A stretch of DNA of 16,778 nucleotides, taken from DASQPR01 sp035713725. Lineage in GTDB: Bacteria; Actinomycetota; Actinomycetes; Mycobacteriales; Micromonosporaceae. The stretch lies in assembly GCA_035713725.1 (NCBI GenBank), contig DASTMZ010000083.1:1-16778 (forward strand), given 5' to 3'. Every line of letters begins with the position of its first letter. Position 1 is the first letter of the stretch. The notes beneath the pieces were generated by a model, which was given only the letters and a program-made list of their open reading frames with translations, did no database searches and was not told the origin of the DNA. The position numbers and the translations under genes were made by a program. Shown here one piece after another: positions 7,472 through 14,207 of the stretch.

Positions 7472-8275
7472 ATGCCGGAGGCCGACGAACCGGGTGCGAC
7501 TACGCCGCCGCCGGACCGTCGCGAGTGGACGGTCGGCGACGGTGTCGCCAAGCGATGGCAGGACGAGGCGGACATGCTTGCGAACCGGTCGATCGCAGCG
7601 GGTGACCCGACAGGCTGGTTCGACGTGCTCTACCGCTCGGCAGGCACCGGCGCGGTCGAGATGCCCTGGGATCGCGACGAACCAAATCCCGTCCTCGTCG
7701 ACTGGACGCGAAGCTCCGGAGCCGTGTCAAGCCAAGCCATGACGAGCCGAGCCGCGTCAGACCAGGCCGAGAGGAGCCGGGCCGACACCAGCCGGGCGAT
7801 CGTCGTAGGCGGCGGGCTCGGCATGGACGCCGAGTTCGTGTCGAGCCTCGGGTACGACACGACGGCGTTTGACGTGTCCCCGACGGCCATCGCGACCGCC
7901 CGAGCTCGCCATCCGCGCTCGACCGTGCATTACGTCGTCGCGAATCTGCTCGACCCGCCGGCCGAATGGGCGCGCGCGTTCGACCTCGTTGTCGAGATCT
8001 ACACGGTGCAGGCAATGCCGCGGTCGGTGCGCACCGTCGCCACCGCGAACGTGGCGGACCTGGTCGCGCCGGGCGGCACACTCGTCGTCATCCAGGGCGT
8101 ACCGCCGACGGACGACATCAACGCACATGGGCCGCCGTGGTTGCTGATCCGGCGCGAGGTCGAGGCGTTCGCAGCGCCTGCGGCCGATGGCGAGAGCCTC
8201 GACACGATCGACATTCAAGCCGTCGACGCACCGACCGGGCGCCGATGGCGCGCGGAGTTCCGTCGAGGCGCCTGA
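7472..8275 (+). CDS. class I SAM-dependent methyltransferase, TPMT-like
   Basis: The product (267 residues) has the class I methyltransferase fold. The SAM-binding motif I is IVVGGGLGMDAEFV (from about residue 110), followed by LGYDTTAFDVSPTAI (acidic residue after strand 2), a DL stretch VVANLLDPPAEW, then AFDLVVEIYTVQAMP and LVAPGGTLVVIQG. The N-terminal WFDVLYRSAGTGAVEMPWDRDEP block is typical of thiopurine-methyltransferase-like proteins of actinobacteria. The substrate is unknown. The frame is open back to a GTG at 7373, but a strong GAGGAGG at 7461-7467, 4 bp before ATG 7472, fixes the start there. An insert at about residues 81-109 is made of repeated Ser-Arg-Ala units. The gene follows the DUF2207-like gene in the same direction after 114 bp, so co-transcription is possible but unproven. 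Confidence 0.87.
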   Translation: MPEADEPGATTPPPDRREWTVGDGVAKRWQDEADMLANRSIAAGDPTGWFDVLYRSAGTGAVEMPWDRDEPNPVLVDWTRSSGAVSSQAMTSRAASDQAERSRADTSRAIVVGGGLGMDAEFVSSLGYDTTAFDVSPTAIATARARHPRSTVHYVVANLLDPPAEWARAFDLVVEIYTVQAMPRSVRTVATANVADLVAPGGTLVVIQGVPPTDDINAHGPPWLLIRREVEAFAAPAADGESLDTIDIQAVDAPTGRRWRAEFRRGA

Positions 8276-8287
8276 CGGACGCCGCTA

Positions 8288-8335
8288 GATCTAGGAAGCG
8301 AAACCGGGTCCGGACCGGGTCGCGCTTCCTAGATC
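8288..8335. terminator. 48-bp palindrome between methyltransferase and acnA, probable terminator
   Basis: The arms GATCTAGGAAGCG (8288-8300) and CGCTTCCTAGATC (8323-8335) are perfectly complementary over 13 bp. Within them lies a second palindrome, GGTCCGGACC (8307-8316), with exactly the same centre, separated by symmetrical 6-nt internal loops. It begins 12 bp after the methyltransferase stop. There is no T-tract. A strong terminator or a transcript-stabilising 3' hairpin is the simplest reading; a binding site for a dimeric protein is the alternative. Confidence 0.65.
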
Positions 8336-8353
8336 GCCGGAGCTCCTATGGGG

Positions 8354-8382
8354 TTGCGCTCATAGCAAGACGGACGTACGGT
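8354..8382 (+). promoter_or_regulatory. candidate acnA promoter
   Basis: TTGCGC (8354-8359), a 17-bp spacer and TACGGT (8377-8382) match a housekeeping sigma-type promoter. Transcription from here would give a leader of roughly 140 nt before acnA. Two copies of GCGCGAACCGC (8391-8401 and 8417-8427) follow just downstream. Confidence 0.35.
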
Positions 8383-8456
8383 TTGGTTAAGCGCGAACCG
8401 CGACGCTGCCCTTGCCGCGCGAACCGCACGGAGGGTGCGCGAGACTGACGACTGTC

Positions 8457-8513
8457 GCGCATGACGAAACTGATGACCAGCGCATGACGAACGAAGACCG
8501 AGCGCATGACGGA
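8457..8513 (+). repeat. three 12-bp direct repeats in the acnA leader
   Basis: GCGCATGACGAA occurs at 8457-8468 and 8480-8491, and GCGCATGACGGA at 8502-8513, with periods of 23 and 22 bp (about two helical turns). Each copy contains an ATG. The first ATG opens an 8-codon ORF (8461-8487) whose TGA overlaps the second ATG, and the third opens a 3-codon ORF whose TAA (8515-8517) touches the acnA ribosome site. The last repeat ends 14 bp before the acnA start. Confidence 0.75.
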
Positions 8514-8515
8514 CT

Positions 8516-8521
8516 AAGGAG
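8516..8521 (+). promoter_or_regulatory. acnA ribosome binding site
   Basis: AAGGAG lies 6 bp upstream of the GTG at 8528-8530 and fixes this non-ATG start of acnA. Confidence 0.8.
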
Positions 8522-8527
8522 TGCGAC

Positions 8528-11281
8528 GTGGCGAGCCTCGACACCTTTGGTGCGAAGAGCCAGCTGCGCGTCGGCGACGCGAGCTACGACATGTACGACA
8601 TCAGCAAGGTACCCGGCCACGAACGGCTGCCGTACAGCCTGAAGGTGTTGCTGGAGAACCTGTTGCGCACCGAAGACGGCGCGAACATCACCGCCGACCA
8701 CATCCGGGCGCTCGGCGCGTGGGACGCCCAGGCGGAGCCCAGCGTCGAGATCCAGTTCACGCCGTCGCGTGTGCTCATGCAGGACTTCACCGGCGTACCG
8801 TGCATCGTCGACCTCGCAACCATGCGCGAAGCCGTCGGCGACCTCGGCGGCGACGTGTCGAAGGTCAATCCGCTGGCGCCTGCCGAACTCGTCATCGACC
8901 ACTCCGTCATCGCCGATGTGTTCGGCCGCGCCGACGCGTTCGAGCGCAACGTCGAGTTCGAATACGGCCGCAACAAGGAGCGCTACCAGTTCCTGCGCTG
9001 GGGGCAGACGGCGTTCGACCAGTTCCGTGTCGTACCGCCAGGCACCGGCATCGTGCACCAGGTCAACATCGAGCACTTGGCGCGCGTGGTGTTCGGTCGG
9101 GAGGACAGCAGCGGTTCCAGCGGGCGTACGGCATTCCCGGACACTGTCGTCGGCACCGACTCGCACACCACGATGGTCAACGGCCTCGGCGTGCTCGGCT
9201 GGGGCGTGGGCGGCATCGAGGCCGAGGCCGCGATGCTCGGCCAGCCCGTGTCGATGCTGATCCCCCGCGTGGTCGGCTTCAAGCTGACCGGTGCGCTGCC
9301 GGACGGCGCGACTGCCACCGACCTCGTGCTCACCATCACGCAGCAGCTGCGCCACCATGGTGTGGTCGGCAAGTTTGTCGAGTTCTACGGCCAGGGCGTC
9401 ACCGCCGTACCGCTGGCGAACCGGGCCACCATCGGCAACATGTCGCCGGAATTCGGCTCGACGTGCGCGATCTTCCCGATCGACGACGAGACGATCCACT
9501 ATCTCCGTCTCACCGGCCGTTCCGCCGAGCATGTCGCGCTCGTCGAGGCGTACGCGAAGGCACAGGGCATGTGGCACGACCCGAGCCGCGAGCCCACCTA
9601 CTCGGAGCGGCTGGAGCTGGACCTCGGCTCCGTCGTACCGTCGATCGCCGGTCCGAAGCGCCCGCAGGACCGGGTCGCGCTGTCGGACGCGAAGCGCGCC
9701 TTCCGCGACGTACTGCCGAACTACGCCGCCGACGACGGTGTCGACGAGGAGAGCGAGGAGAGCTTCCCGGCGTCCGACTCCCCCGCGTCGAATTCGCGCG
9801 CGAACGGCGGACGTGCACACAAGCCGACGATGGTGACCGGCGAGGACGGTTCGACGTACGAGATCGACCATGGCTCGGTGGTGATCGCGTCCATCACGTC
9901 ATGCACCAACACGTCCAACCCGCAGGTGATGATCGGCGCCGCTTTGCTCGCGCGCAACGCCGTCGACCGCGGTCTGTCGCGCAAGCCGTGGGTGAAGACC
10001 TCGCTCGCACCGGGCTCCAAGGTAGTCATGGACTACTACGAGAAGGCCGGACTGGTGCCCTACCTCGACAAGCTCGGCTTCAACCTGGTCGGCTACGGCT
10101 GCACCACGTGCATCGGCAACTCCGGCCCGCTGCCCGACGAGGTGTCCGCGGCGGTGAACGCGGCGGACCTTGCCGTCGTCTCGGTGCTGTCCGGCAACCG
10201 CAACTTCGAGGGCCGCATCAACCCGGACGTCAAGATGAACTACCTCGCGTCGCCGCCGCTCGTGGTGGCATACGCGCTCGCCGGCACGATGGACATCGAC
10301 CTCACCCGTGACCCGCTCGGCATCGACACCGAAGGCAAGCCGGTGATGCTCGCTGACATCTGGCCGAGCCCGCGCGACGTCCAGGATGTCATCGACTCGG
10401 CGGTCAGCGCTGAGATGTTCGCGAAGGACTATGCCGACGTGTTCGCCGGTGACGAACGCTGGACGTCGTTGCCGACACCGACCGGCAACGTGTTCGAGTG
10501 GGACGACTTGTCGACGTACGTGCGCAAGCCGCCGTACTTCGGCGGCATGCGCCACGAACCCGCGGCGGTCGAGGACATCGCGGGCGCGCGCGTGCTCGCG
10601 AAGCTGGGCGACTCGGTCACCACCGATCACATCTCGCCGGCCGGATCGATCAAGCCGGACTCCCCCGCCGGTCACTACCTCACCGAGCACGGTGTGGACC
10701 GCAAGGAGTTCAACTCGTACGGTTCGCGGCGCGGCAACCACGAGGTGATGATCCGCGGTACGTTCGCGAACATCCGGCTGCGCAACCAACTCGTACCCGG
10801 TGTCGAGGGCGGGTTCACGCGCAACCTGCTCACCGGATCGACCGAACCGGTCACGATCTACGATGCCTCTGTCGCGTACCAGGAGGCCGGCGTACCGCTG
10901 GTGGTCCTGGCCGGCAAGGAATACGGCTCCGGCTCGTCACGCGACTGGGCCGCGAAGGGTACCGCACTCCTCGGCGTCCGCGCCGTCGTCGCGGAGAGCT
11001 ACGAACGCATCCACCGCTCGAACCTGATCGGCATGGGCGTGCTGCCGCTCGAGTTCCCGGCCGGTCACACCGCGGCATCCCTTGGGCTGCGCGGCGACGA
11101 GACGTTCACGATCACCGGCGTCACGGCGCTGAACGACGGCTCGACGCCGCGTACGGTGCACGTGACAGCGGACAATGTGGAGTTCGACGCGACCGTACGC
11201 ATCGACACGCCCGGCGAGGCCGACTACTACCGCCACGGCGGCATCCTGCAGTTCGTGCTGCGCAAGATGCTGGAAGGCTGA
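8528..11281 (+). CDS. acnA: aconitate hydratase (aconitase A)
   Basis: The 917-residue product interconverts citrate and isocitrate in the TCA cycle in the cytoplasm. It has the AcnA/IRP1-type layout: domains 1-3 in about residues 1-600 and the swivelling domain 4 from about 690 onward. The three cysteines that hold the [4Fe-4S] cluster are Cys459 (ITSCTNTSNP), Cys525 and Cys528 (YGCTTCIGNSGPL). Other conserved blocks are VVGTDSHTTMVNGLGVLGWG, SVTTDHISPAGSI, NSYGSRRGNHEVMIRGTF and KEYGSGSSRDWAAKG. An acidic, Ser-rich linker at about residues 402-432 (DEESEESFPASDSP) is of the kind often seen in actinobacterial aconitases. The GTG start is supported by AAGGAG. The gene stands alone behind a long, repeat-bearing leader and stops 3 bp before the convergent gene downstream. 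Confidence 0.99.
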   Translation: MASLDTFGAKSQLRVGDASYDMYDISKVPGHERLPYSLKVLLENLLRTEDGANITADHIRALGAWDAQAEPSVEIQFTPSRVLMQDFTGVPCIVDLATMREAVGDLGGDVSKVNPLAPAELVIDHSVIADVFGRADAFERNVEFEYGRNKERYQFLRWGQTAFDQFRVVPPGTGIVHQVNIEHLARVVFGREDSSGSSGRTAFPDTVVGTDSHTTMVNGLGVLGWGVGGIEAEAAMLGQPVSMLIPRVVGFKLTGALPDGATATDLVLTITQQLRHHGVVGKFVEFYGQGVTAVPLANRATIGNMSPEFGSTCAIFPIDDETIHYLRLTGRSAEHVALVEAYAKAQGMWHDPSREPTYSERLELDLGSVVPSIAGPKRPQDRVALSDAKRAFRDVLPNYAADDGVDEESEESFPASDSPASNSRANGGRAHKPTMVTGEDGSTYEIDHGSVVIASITSCTNTSNPQVMIGAALLARNAVDRGLSRKPWVKTSLAPGSKVVMDYYEKAGLVPYLDKLGFNLVGYGCTTCIGNSGPLPDEVSAAVNAADLAVVSVLSGNRNFEGRINPDVKMNYLASPPLVVAYALAGTMDIDLTRDPLGIDTEGKPVMLADIWPSPRDVQDVIDSAVSAEMFAKDYADVFAGDERWTSLPTPTGNVFEWDDLSTYVRKPPYFGGMRHEPAAVEDIAGARVLAKLGDSVTTDHISPAGSIKPDSPAGHYLTEHGVDRKEFNSYGSRRGNHEVMIRGTFANIRLRNQLVPGVEGGFTRNLLTGSTEPVTIYDASVAYQEAGVPLVVLAGKEYGSGSSRDWAAKGTALLGVRAVVAESYERIHRSNLIGMGVLPLEFPAGHTAASLGLRGDETFTITGVTALNDGSTPRTVHVTADNVEFDATVRIDTPGEADYYRHGGILQFVLRKMLEG

Positions 11282-11284
11282 CGT

Positions 11285-12151
11285 CTAGCCCTCGGCTGGT
11301 GTTTGCCAGTAGCGCGCCATCTGGCTGCGGGTGCGCAGGATTGCGGGCGGCGCGGGATCAGACGGCCACATCTGGATGAGGTATCGCTCGAAGGCGTGAC
11401 CGCCGGGGTCGGACGTAGTGTCGCGCGCGTGCCCCTCGTCCATGCCGGTGGCGTGGTAGCGCAGCCGGTATGTGCCGGGCGGGTTCGGGAGTGGGGGCAA
11501 CTCGTGCATTACCTGGTTGCCCCATTCAACGACCATCACGCGCTGGGTGCGCGCGATGAAGTCGATTTCGACGATGTCCTCGTACGAGTCGTCTGGCCCA
11601 GGATCGCCAGTTGCGACCGCCACATCGACGCGTACGCGGCCAGTGTGCGTGCCTGTGGTGAACAATGCTCGACCACGCACGGCGCCGACCAGACCGACGC
11701 CGCCGGGACGATTGACGGGTGGCGGTGATGGCACGGCATCCTCAACTGTGAATTGCGCGTAGTGCACCCAAACGATGCGATGCACGAGCTCTACCGGGAT
11801 GGCGTGTCGGTCTCCGTTGCTGTAAGCGTCGTCCCCCGCAGCGGTGCTCGGCCGATACCCGATAAGAGTCGGATCTGGGCCTTCGACGCCGACATGGTCG
11901 ACGCAGTAGGCGTGCGTCCGACCGAAGTGGGGCTCGGCGTCGCAGGTCGGCACCCGACACACGTGCTCGGGTGCCACCACGTGCAGGTCGACCTCGGTCA
12001 GCGACCGGAACTCGCGCCCGTCGGTAATCACCGCGTATCGCAGGCGGGCAACCTCCTCCGCACACAGCAGATCTCCGCCGTGGATCTCAATGTGCGTCGC
12101 GGGTCGACCGTGGGACGAGCAAACGAACATGCGTCGAACCGATCCATCCAC
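11285..12151 (-). CDS. Cys/His-rich protein of unknown function
   Basis: The 288-residue product is not a family I can name. The N-terminal 90 residues contain paired possible metal ligands, Cys11-His14 (CSSH), Cys65 and Cys70 (CRVPTC), and His80, Cys83, His86 (HAYCVDH), suggesting a zinc-ribbon-like fold. A proline-rich hinge (SPPPVNRPGG, about 166-175) leads to a C-terminal beta-rich domain with VVEWGNQV, YRLRYHATGMDEG and ERYLIQMWPSDPAPPAILR near the end. That C-terminal pattern seems familiar from hypothetical actinobacterial proteins, but this is from memory. The GTG at 12151 is used here, with TAGGGT 7 bp upstream; ATG 12130, seven codons later, is an alternative. It lies 24 bp after the oxidoreductase stop, so the two may be co-transcribed. 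It converges on acnA with a 3-bp gap, leaving no room for a separate terminator. Confidence 0.8.
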   Translation of the reverse strand: MDGSVRRMFVCSSHGRPATHIEIHGGDLLCAEEVARLRYAVITDGREFRSLTEVDLHVVAPEHVCRVPTCDAEPHFGRTHAYCVDHVGVEGPDPTLIGYRPSTAAGDDAYSNGDRHAIPVELVHRIVWVHYAQFTVEDAVPSPPPVNRPGGVGLVGAVRGRALFTTGTHTGRVRVDVAVATGDPGPDDSYEDIVEIDFIARTQRVMVVEWGNQVMHELPPLPNPPGTYRLRYHATGMDEGHARDTTSDPGGHAFERYLIQMWPSDPAPPAILRTRSQMARYWQTPAEG

Positions 12152-12175
12152 GCGCAGGACCCTAGCGTCGCGCGG

Positions 12176-13453
12176 CTAGCTCTGCGCGCCGGCTGCTTCG
12201 GAAGCGGCCATCCGGCGTCCGCGAAGTTGGCTCGCCATCACGCGGATGGTGCCGCGAAGGCCGACCACGCGGCCCATGTGACGGCCGGCGAAATAGTCCT
12301 TGACCGGATACGTGCCGGTGAGCATGCCGAGGAAGTCGCTCACGTGTTCCGGCTTGCGCTCCAGCGCACCGAACAGGATGTCGGCGGTCGGATCCGGCCG
12401 GAACGACGCGAGATCGGTGGTGAAGTCGAACATCGGACCGCTCGCGTCGTCGCGACGCCGCTGGAACTCGGCGAGCCCTTCGTCGAGTGGCCGGTCGCCG
12501 CTCAGCCCCGCGATCACCGCGTCAGAGAGCCATTGCGAATCGCGCAGCGCGTGACCGATGCCCTGGCCGGTGATCGGGTCCATCACGAGCCCGGCGTCGC
12601 CGACCAGCGCCCAGCCCGGTCCGTACGGCTTGCGGAAGACGTTCGGCAGATCGGGTGTGGCGCGGATGTGCTCGACGAGCGTCGCGGCATGTGCCCGCTC
12701 GCCGAGGTTCGCGGCCATGTCCAGCGCGGCGTGCGTGCTCGCAACCGAGTCCGCGTGGAACGCCTTGAAATCGGCGATTGGCATCTCGATGAAGGTGAGC
12801 GTCAGCCCGTCGTTCGTCGGCCATGCCCCGATCAGGCGCCGGTCCCGGAGATAGATCTCGCCGCCGGTAATCGGCAGGCCCGACCAGTACGCGTACGAGT
12901 TGGCCGACTGCGTCGGGCGCTCGCGATACGTCTCGGCACCGACGGCCCGTGCGATCCGGGAGTGCTTGCCGTCCGCGCCGATCACGAGGTGGGCGGTGAA
13001 CGTGCGGTTCTGCCCGGTGGCGCCCTTCTCCGTGCCGCGGATGCCCGTCACGCGACCGTCGGACGCGACCACGTCGTCGACGTCGAAGCCCTCGAGCACG
13101 TCCGCACCGGCGTCCCGTGCCGCGTCCACGAGGATGGTGTCGAGCACGGTGCGTCGGGGGCTGTAGATGCCGCGTGTGCCGTCGCTTGCCGGGTAGTCAC
13201 CGATCAGCACTGCCTTGCCAGAGTCGAACCTCGCCCCCATCGCCGGCGGGCAGTTGCTCGCGATCACCTTGTCCAGCACGCCCCACCGTGCCAGGCAAGC
13301 GCTCCCGGGCACCTGGATCTGGTGTGTGGACAGCGTGTCGCTCGGGAACCGGGCACGATCCACCGCGAGCACCTTCAGGCCGGCCCTCGCCAGCAGCATC
13401 GCGGTCGCCGCGCCCGCCGGACGCGCTCCGACAACCACCACGTCGTAGTCCAT
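12176..13453 (-). CDS. FAD-dependent oxidoreductase, PHBH-fold (monooxygenase / geranylgeranyl reductase-like)
   Basis: The 425-residue flavoprotein has the Rossmann ADP-binding start DVVVVGARPAGAATAMLLAR (Gly9, Gly14) ending in VLAVDR (Asp32). It then has the DG motif LVIGADGKHSRIARAVG, and the GD motif ALVGDAGLVMDPITGQGIGHA (Asp286) that contacts the FAD ribityl chain and pyrophosphate. This is the p-hydroxybenzoate hydroxylase superfamily, which includes aromatic monooxygenases and prenyl reductases; the substrate cannot be read from the sequence. The GxGxxG variant GARPAG is normal in this subgroup. ATG 13453 is preceded by GGGAGGT with a 7-bp spacer. The gene is divergent from a TetR gene across a shared operator, so it is probably the regulator's main target. 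The unknown gene 24 bp downstream may belong to the same transcript. Confidence 0.93.
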   Translation of the reverse strand: MDYDVVVVGARPAGAATAMLLARAGLKVLAVDRARFPSDTLSTHQIQVPGSACLARWGVLDKVIASNCPPAMGARFDSGKAVLIGDYPASDGTRGIYSPRRTVLDTILVDAARDAGADVLEGFDVDDVVASDGRVTGIRGTEKGATGQNRTFTAHLVIGADGKHSRIARAVGAETYRERPTQSANSYAYWSGLPITGGEIYLRDRRLIGAWPTNDGLTLTFIEMPIADFKAFHADSVASTHAALDMAANLGERAHAATLVEHIRATPDLPNVFRKPYGPGWALVGDAGLVMDPITGQGIGHALRDSQWLSDAVIAGLSGDRPLDEGLAEFQRRRDDASGPMFDFTTDLASFRPDPTADILFGALERKPEHVSDFLGMLTGTYPVKDYFAGRHMGRVVGLRGTIRVMASQLRGRRMAASEAAGAQS

Positions 13454-13460
13454 GACCCGG

Positions 13461-13467
13461 ACCTCCC
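13461..13467 (-). promoter_or_regulatory. ribosome binding site of the FAD oxidoreductase gene
   Basis: GGGAGGT on the minus strand lies 7 bp before ATG 13453 and supports this start. A possible -10 TAACGT (13484-13489, minus strand) lies inside the operator just upstream. Confidence 0.65.
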
Positions 13468-13480
13468 TGACCCGTTCGCC

Positions 13481-13503
13481 ATAACGTTACGATGTAACGT
13501 AAC
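13481..13503. promoter_or_regulatory. inverted-repeat operator between oxidoreductase and TetR genes
   Basis: ACGTTAC (13484-13490), GAT, GTAACGT (13494-13500) is a perfect 7-bp inverted repeat with a 3-bp spacer. Extending the arms to 10 bp (13481-13490 and 13494-13503) keeps 8 of 10 pairs. It lies between divergent genes, and overlaps a possible -10 of the oxidoreductase gene and the -35 region of the tetR gene. This is the expected place for autoregulation plus control of the neighbour by the encoded TetR protein. Confidence 0.75.
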
Positions 13504-13513
13504 GCTGTTCCGC

Positions 13514-13519
13514 TATTCT
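13514..13519 (+). promoter_or_regulatory. -10 box of the tetR gene, leaderless arrangement
   Basis: TATTCT is followed by 6 bp and then ATG 13526. With the usual distance from -10 box to start site, transcription would begin at or next to the A of the ATG. No ribosome binding site is present. Confidence 0.55.
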
Positions 13520-13525
13520 GTAAAG

Positions 13526-14173
13526 ATGGGTCGCCCAAAGGAGCACGGCGAGCAGACGCGGCAAGCGTTGCTCGACGCCGCCGCCGATATCGTCGGCGCC
13601 GAGGGCGAGCAGGGCGTCACGGTCCGGCGGGTCGCCGACGCGGCCGGCACCACGACACGTGCGGTCTACAGCCTCTTCGGGGACAAGGACGGGTTGTTGC
13701 GTGCGCTGTTCAGCGTCGCGGCGGAGACGATGCGGCGCCATCACGAGGCGGTACCGGTCGATCCGGACGATCCGACACGCGAGTTCCCGCCACTCGCGCT
13801 AGCCTACCGAGCCGCCGCGCTGGAGCAGCCGTACCTCTACGGACTCTGGTTCGGTCGGCTATTTACCAATGCGGACGCGGACCGCGCCGAGGTGGAGACG
13901 TCGATGCGCTCGTTCGAACGCGTCGTCGACGCCGTCGCACGCAGTGTCGCAAGTGGACGGTTCCCGGGCCGCGATCCGGAGGCCACCGCGATGCAGCTCT
14001 TCGCACTCGTACACGGCATGGCCTCACTGGAACTCGGCTGCTTCTTCAACGAGCCGGCCACGGCGCGCGCTGCGTGGGTCGACGCGATCACGGCGGCGGT
14101 CGACGGGTACCGCCAGCCGCCGGCCGTACCCGTCAACACCGCGACCGTCACGACGACCGCAACGGCCCGGTAG
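13526..14173 (+). CDS. TetR family transcriptional regulator
   Basis: The 215-residue product has an N-terminal TetR DNA-binding domain: TRQALLDAAADIVGAEG (helix 1), then the helix-turn-helix VTVRRVADAAGTTTRAVYSL with the classical FGDKDGLLRALF after it (residues about 11-62). The C-terminal half (LAYRAAALEQPYLYGLWFGR, AMQLFALVHGMASLELGCFF) is of the WHG-type ligand-binding and dimerisation fold. The frame is open far upstream across the antisense of two genes, but the protein clearly starts at ATG 13526 (MGRPKEHGEQTRQ). It most likely represses itself and the divergent FAD oxidoreductase by binding the inverted repeat at 13484-13500; the inducer is unknown. Its stop is 34 bp from the stop of the convergent kinase gene. 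Confidence 0.96.
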   Translation: MGRPKEHGEQTRQALLDAAADIVGAEGEQGVTVRRVADAAGTTTRAVYSLFGDKDGLLRALFSVAAETMRRHHEAVPVDPDDPTREFPPLALAYRAAALEQPYLYGLWFGRLFTNADADRAEVETSMRSFERVVDAVARSVASGRFPGRDPEATAMQLFALVHGMASLELGCFFNEPATARAAWVDAITAAVDGYRQPPAVPVNTATVTTTATAR

Positions 14174-14207
14174 CCCCGACCACGGACCACGCCGCGTTCT
14201 TGATGTC

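Noticed and set aside
8457..8513. Three repeats considered as a CRISPR or replication-iteron array
   Set aside because: Only three short units, no replication or cas gene nearby, and the position just before the acnA ribosome site fits a leader element better.
9725..9825. Acidic Ser-rich stretch in aconitase considered as an insertion event
   Set aside because: A linker of this type is usual in actinobacterial aconitases, and the reading frame and flanking domains are normal.
8387..9871. 494-codon minus-strand frame opposite acnA
   Set aside because: acnA is certain on the + strand with all cluster cysteines; this antisense frame is Arg/Val/Asp-rich with no recognisable motif, as expected in high-GC DNA.
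13411..13428. GARPAG in place of GxGxxG, considered as a broken FAD-binding site
   Set aside because: This variant is common in the actinobacterial subgroup of PHBH-fold oxidoreductases, and the DG and GD motifs are intact.
11753..13525. Very long + strand open frame running into the TetR gene
   Set aside because: It is antisense to two well-supported minus-strand genes (the unknown protein and the FAD oxidoreductase). Only the part from ATG 13526 matches a protein family.
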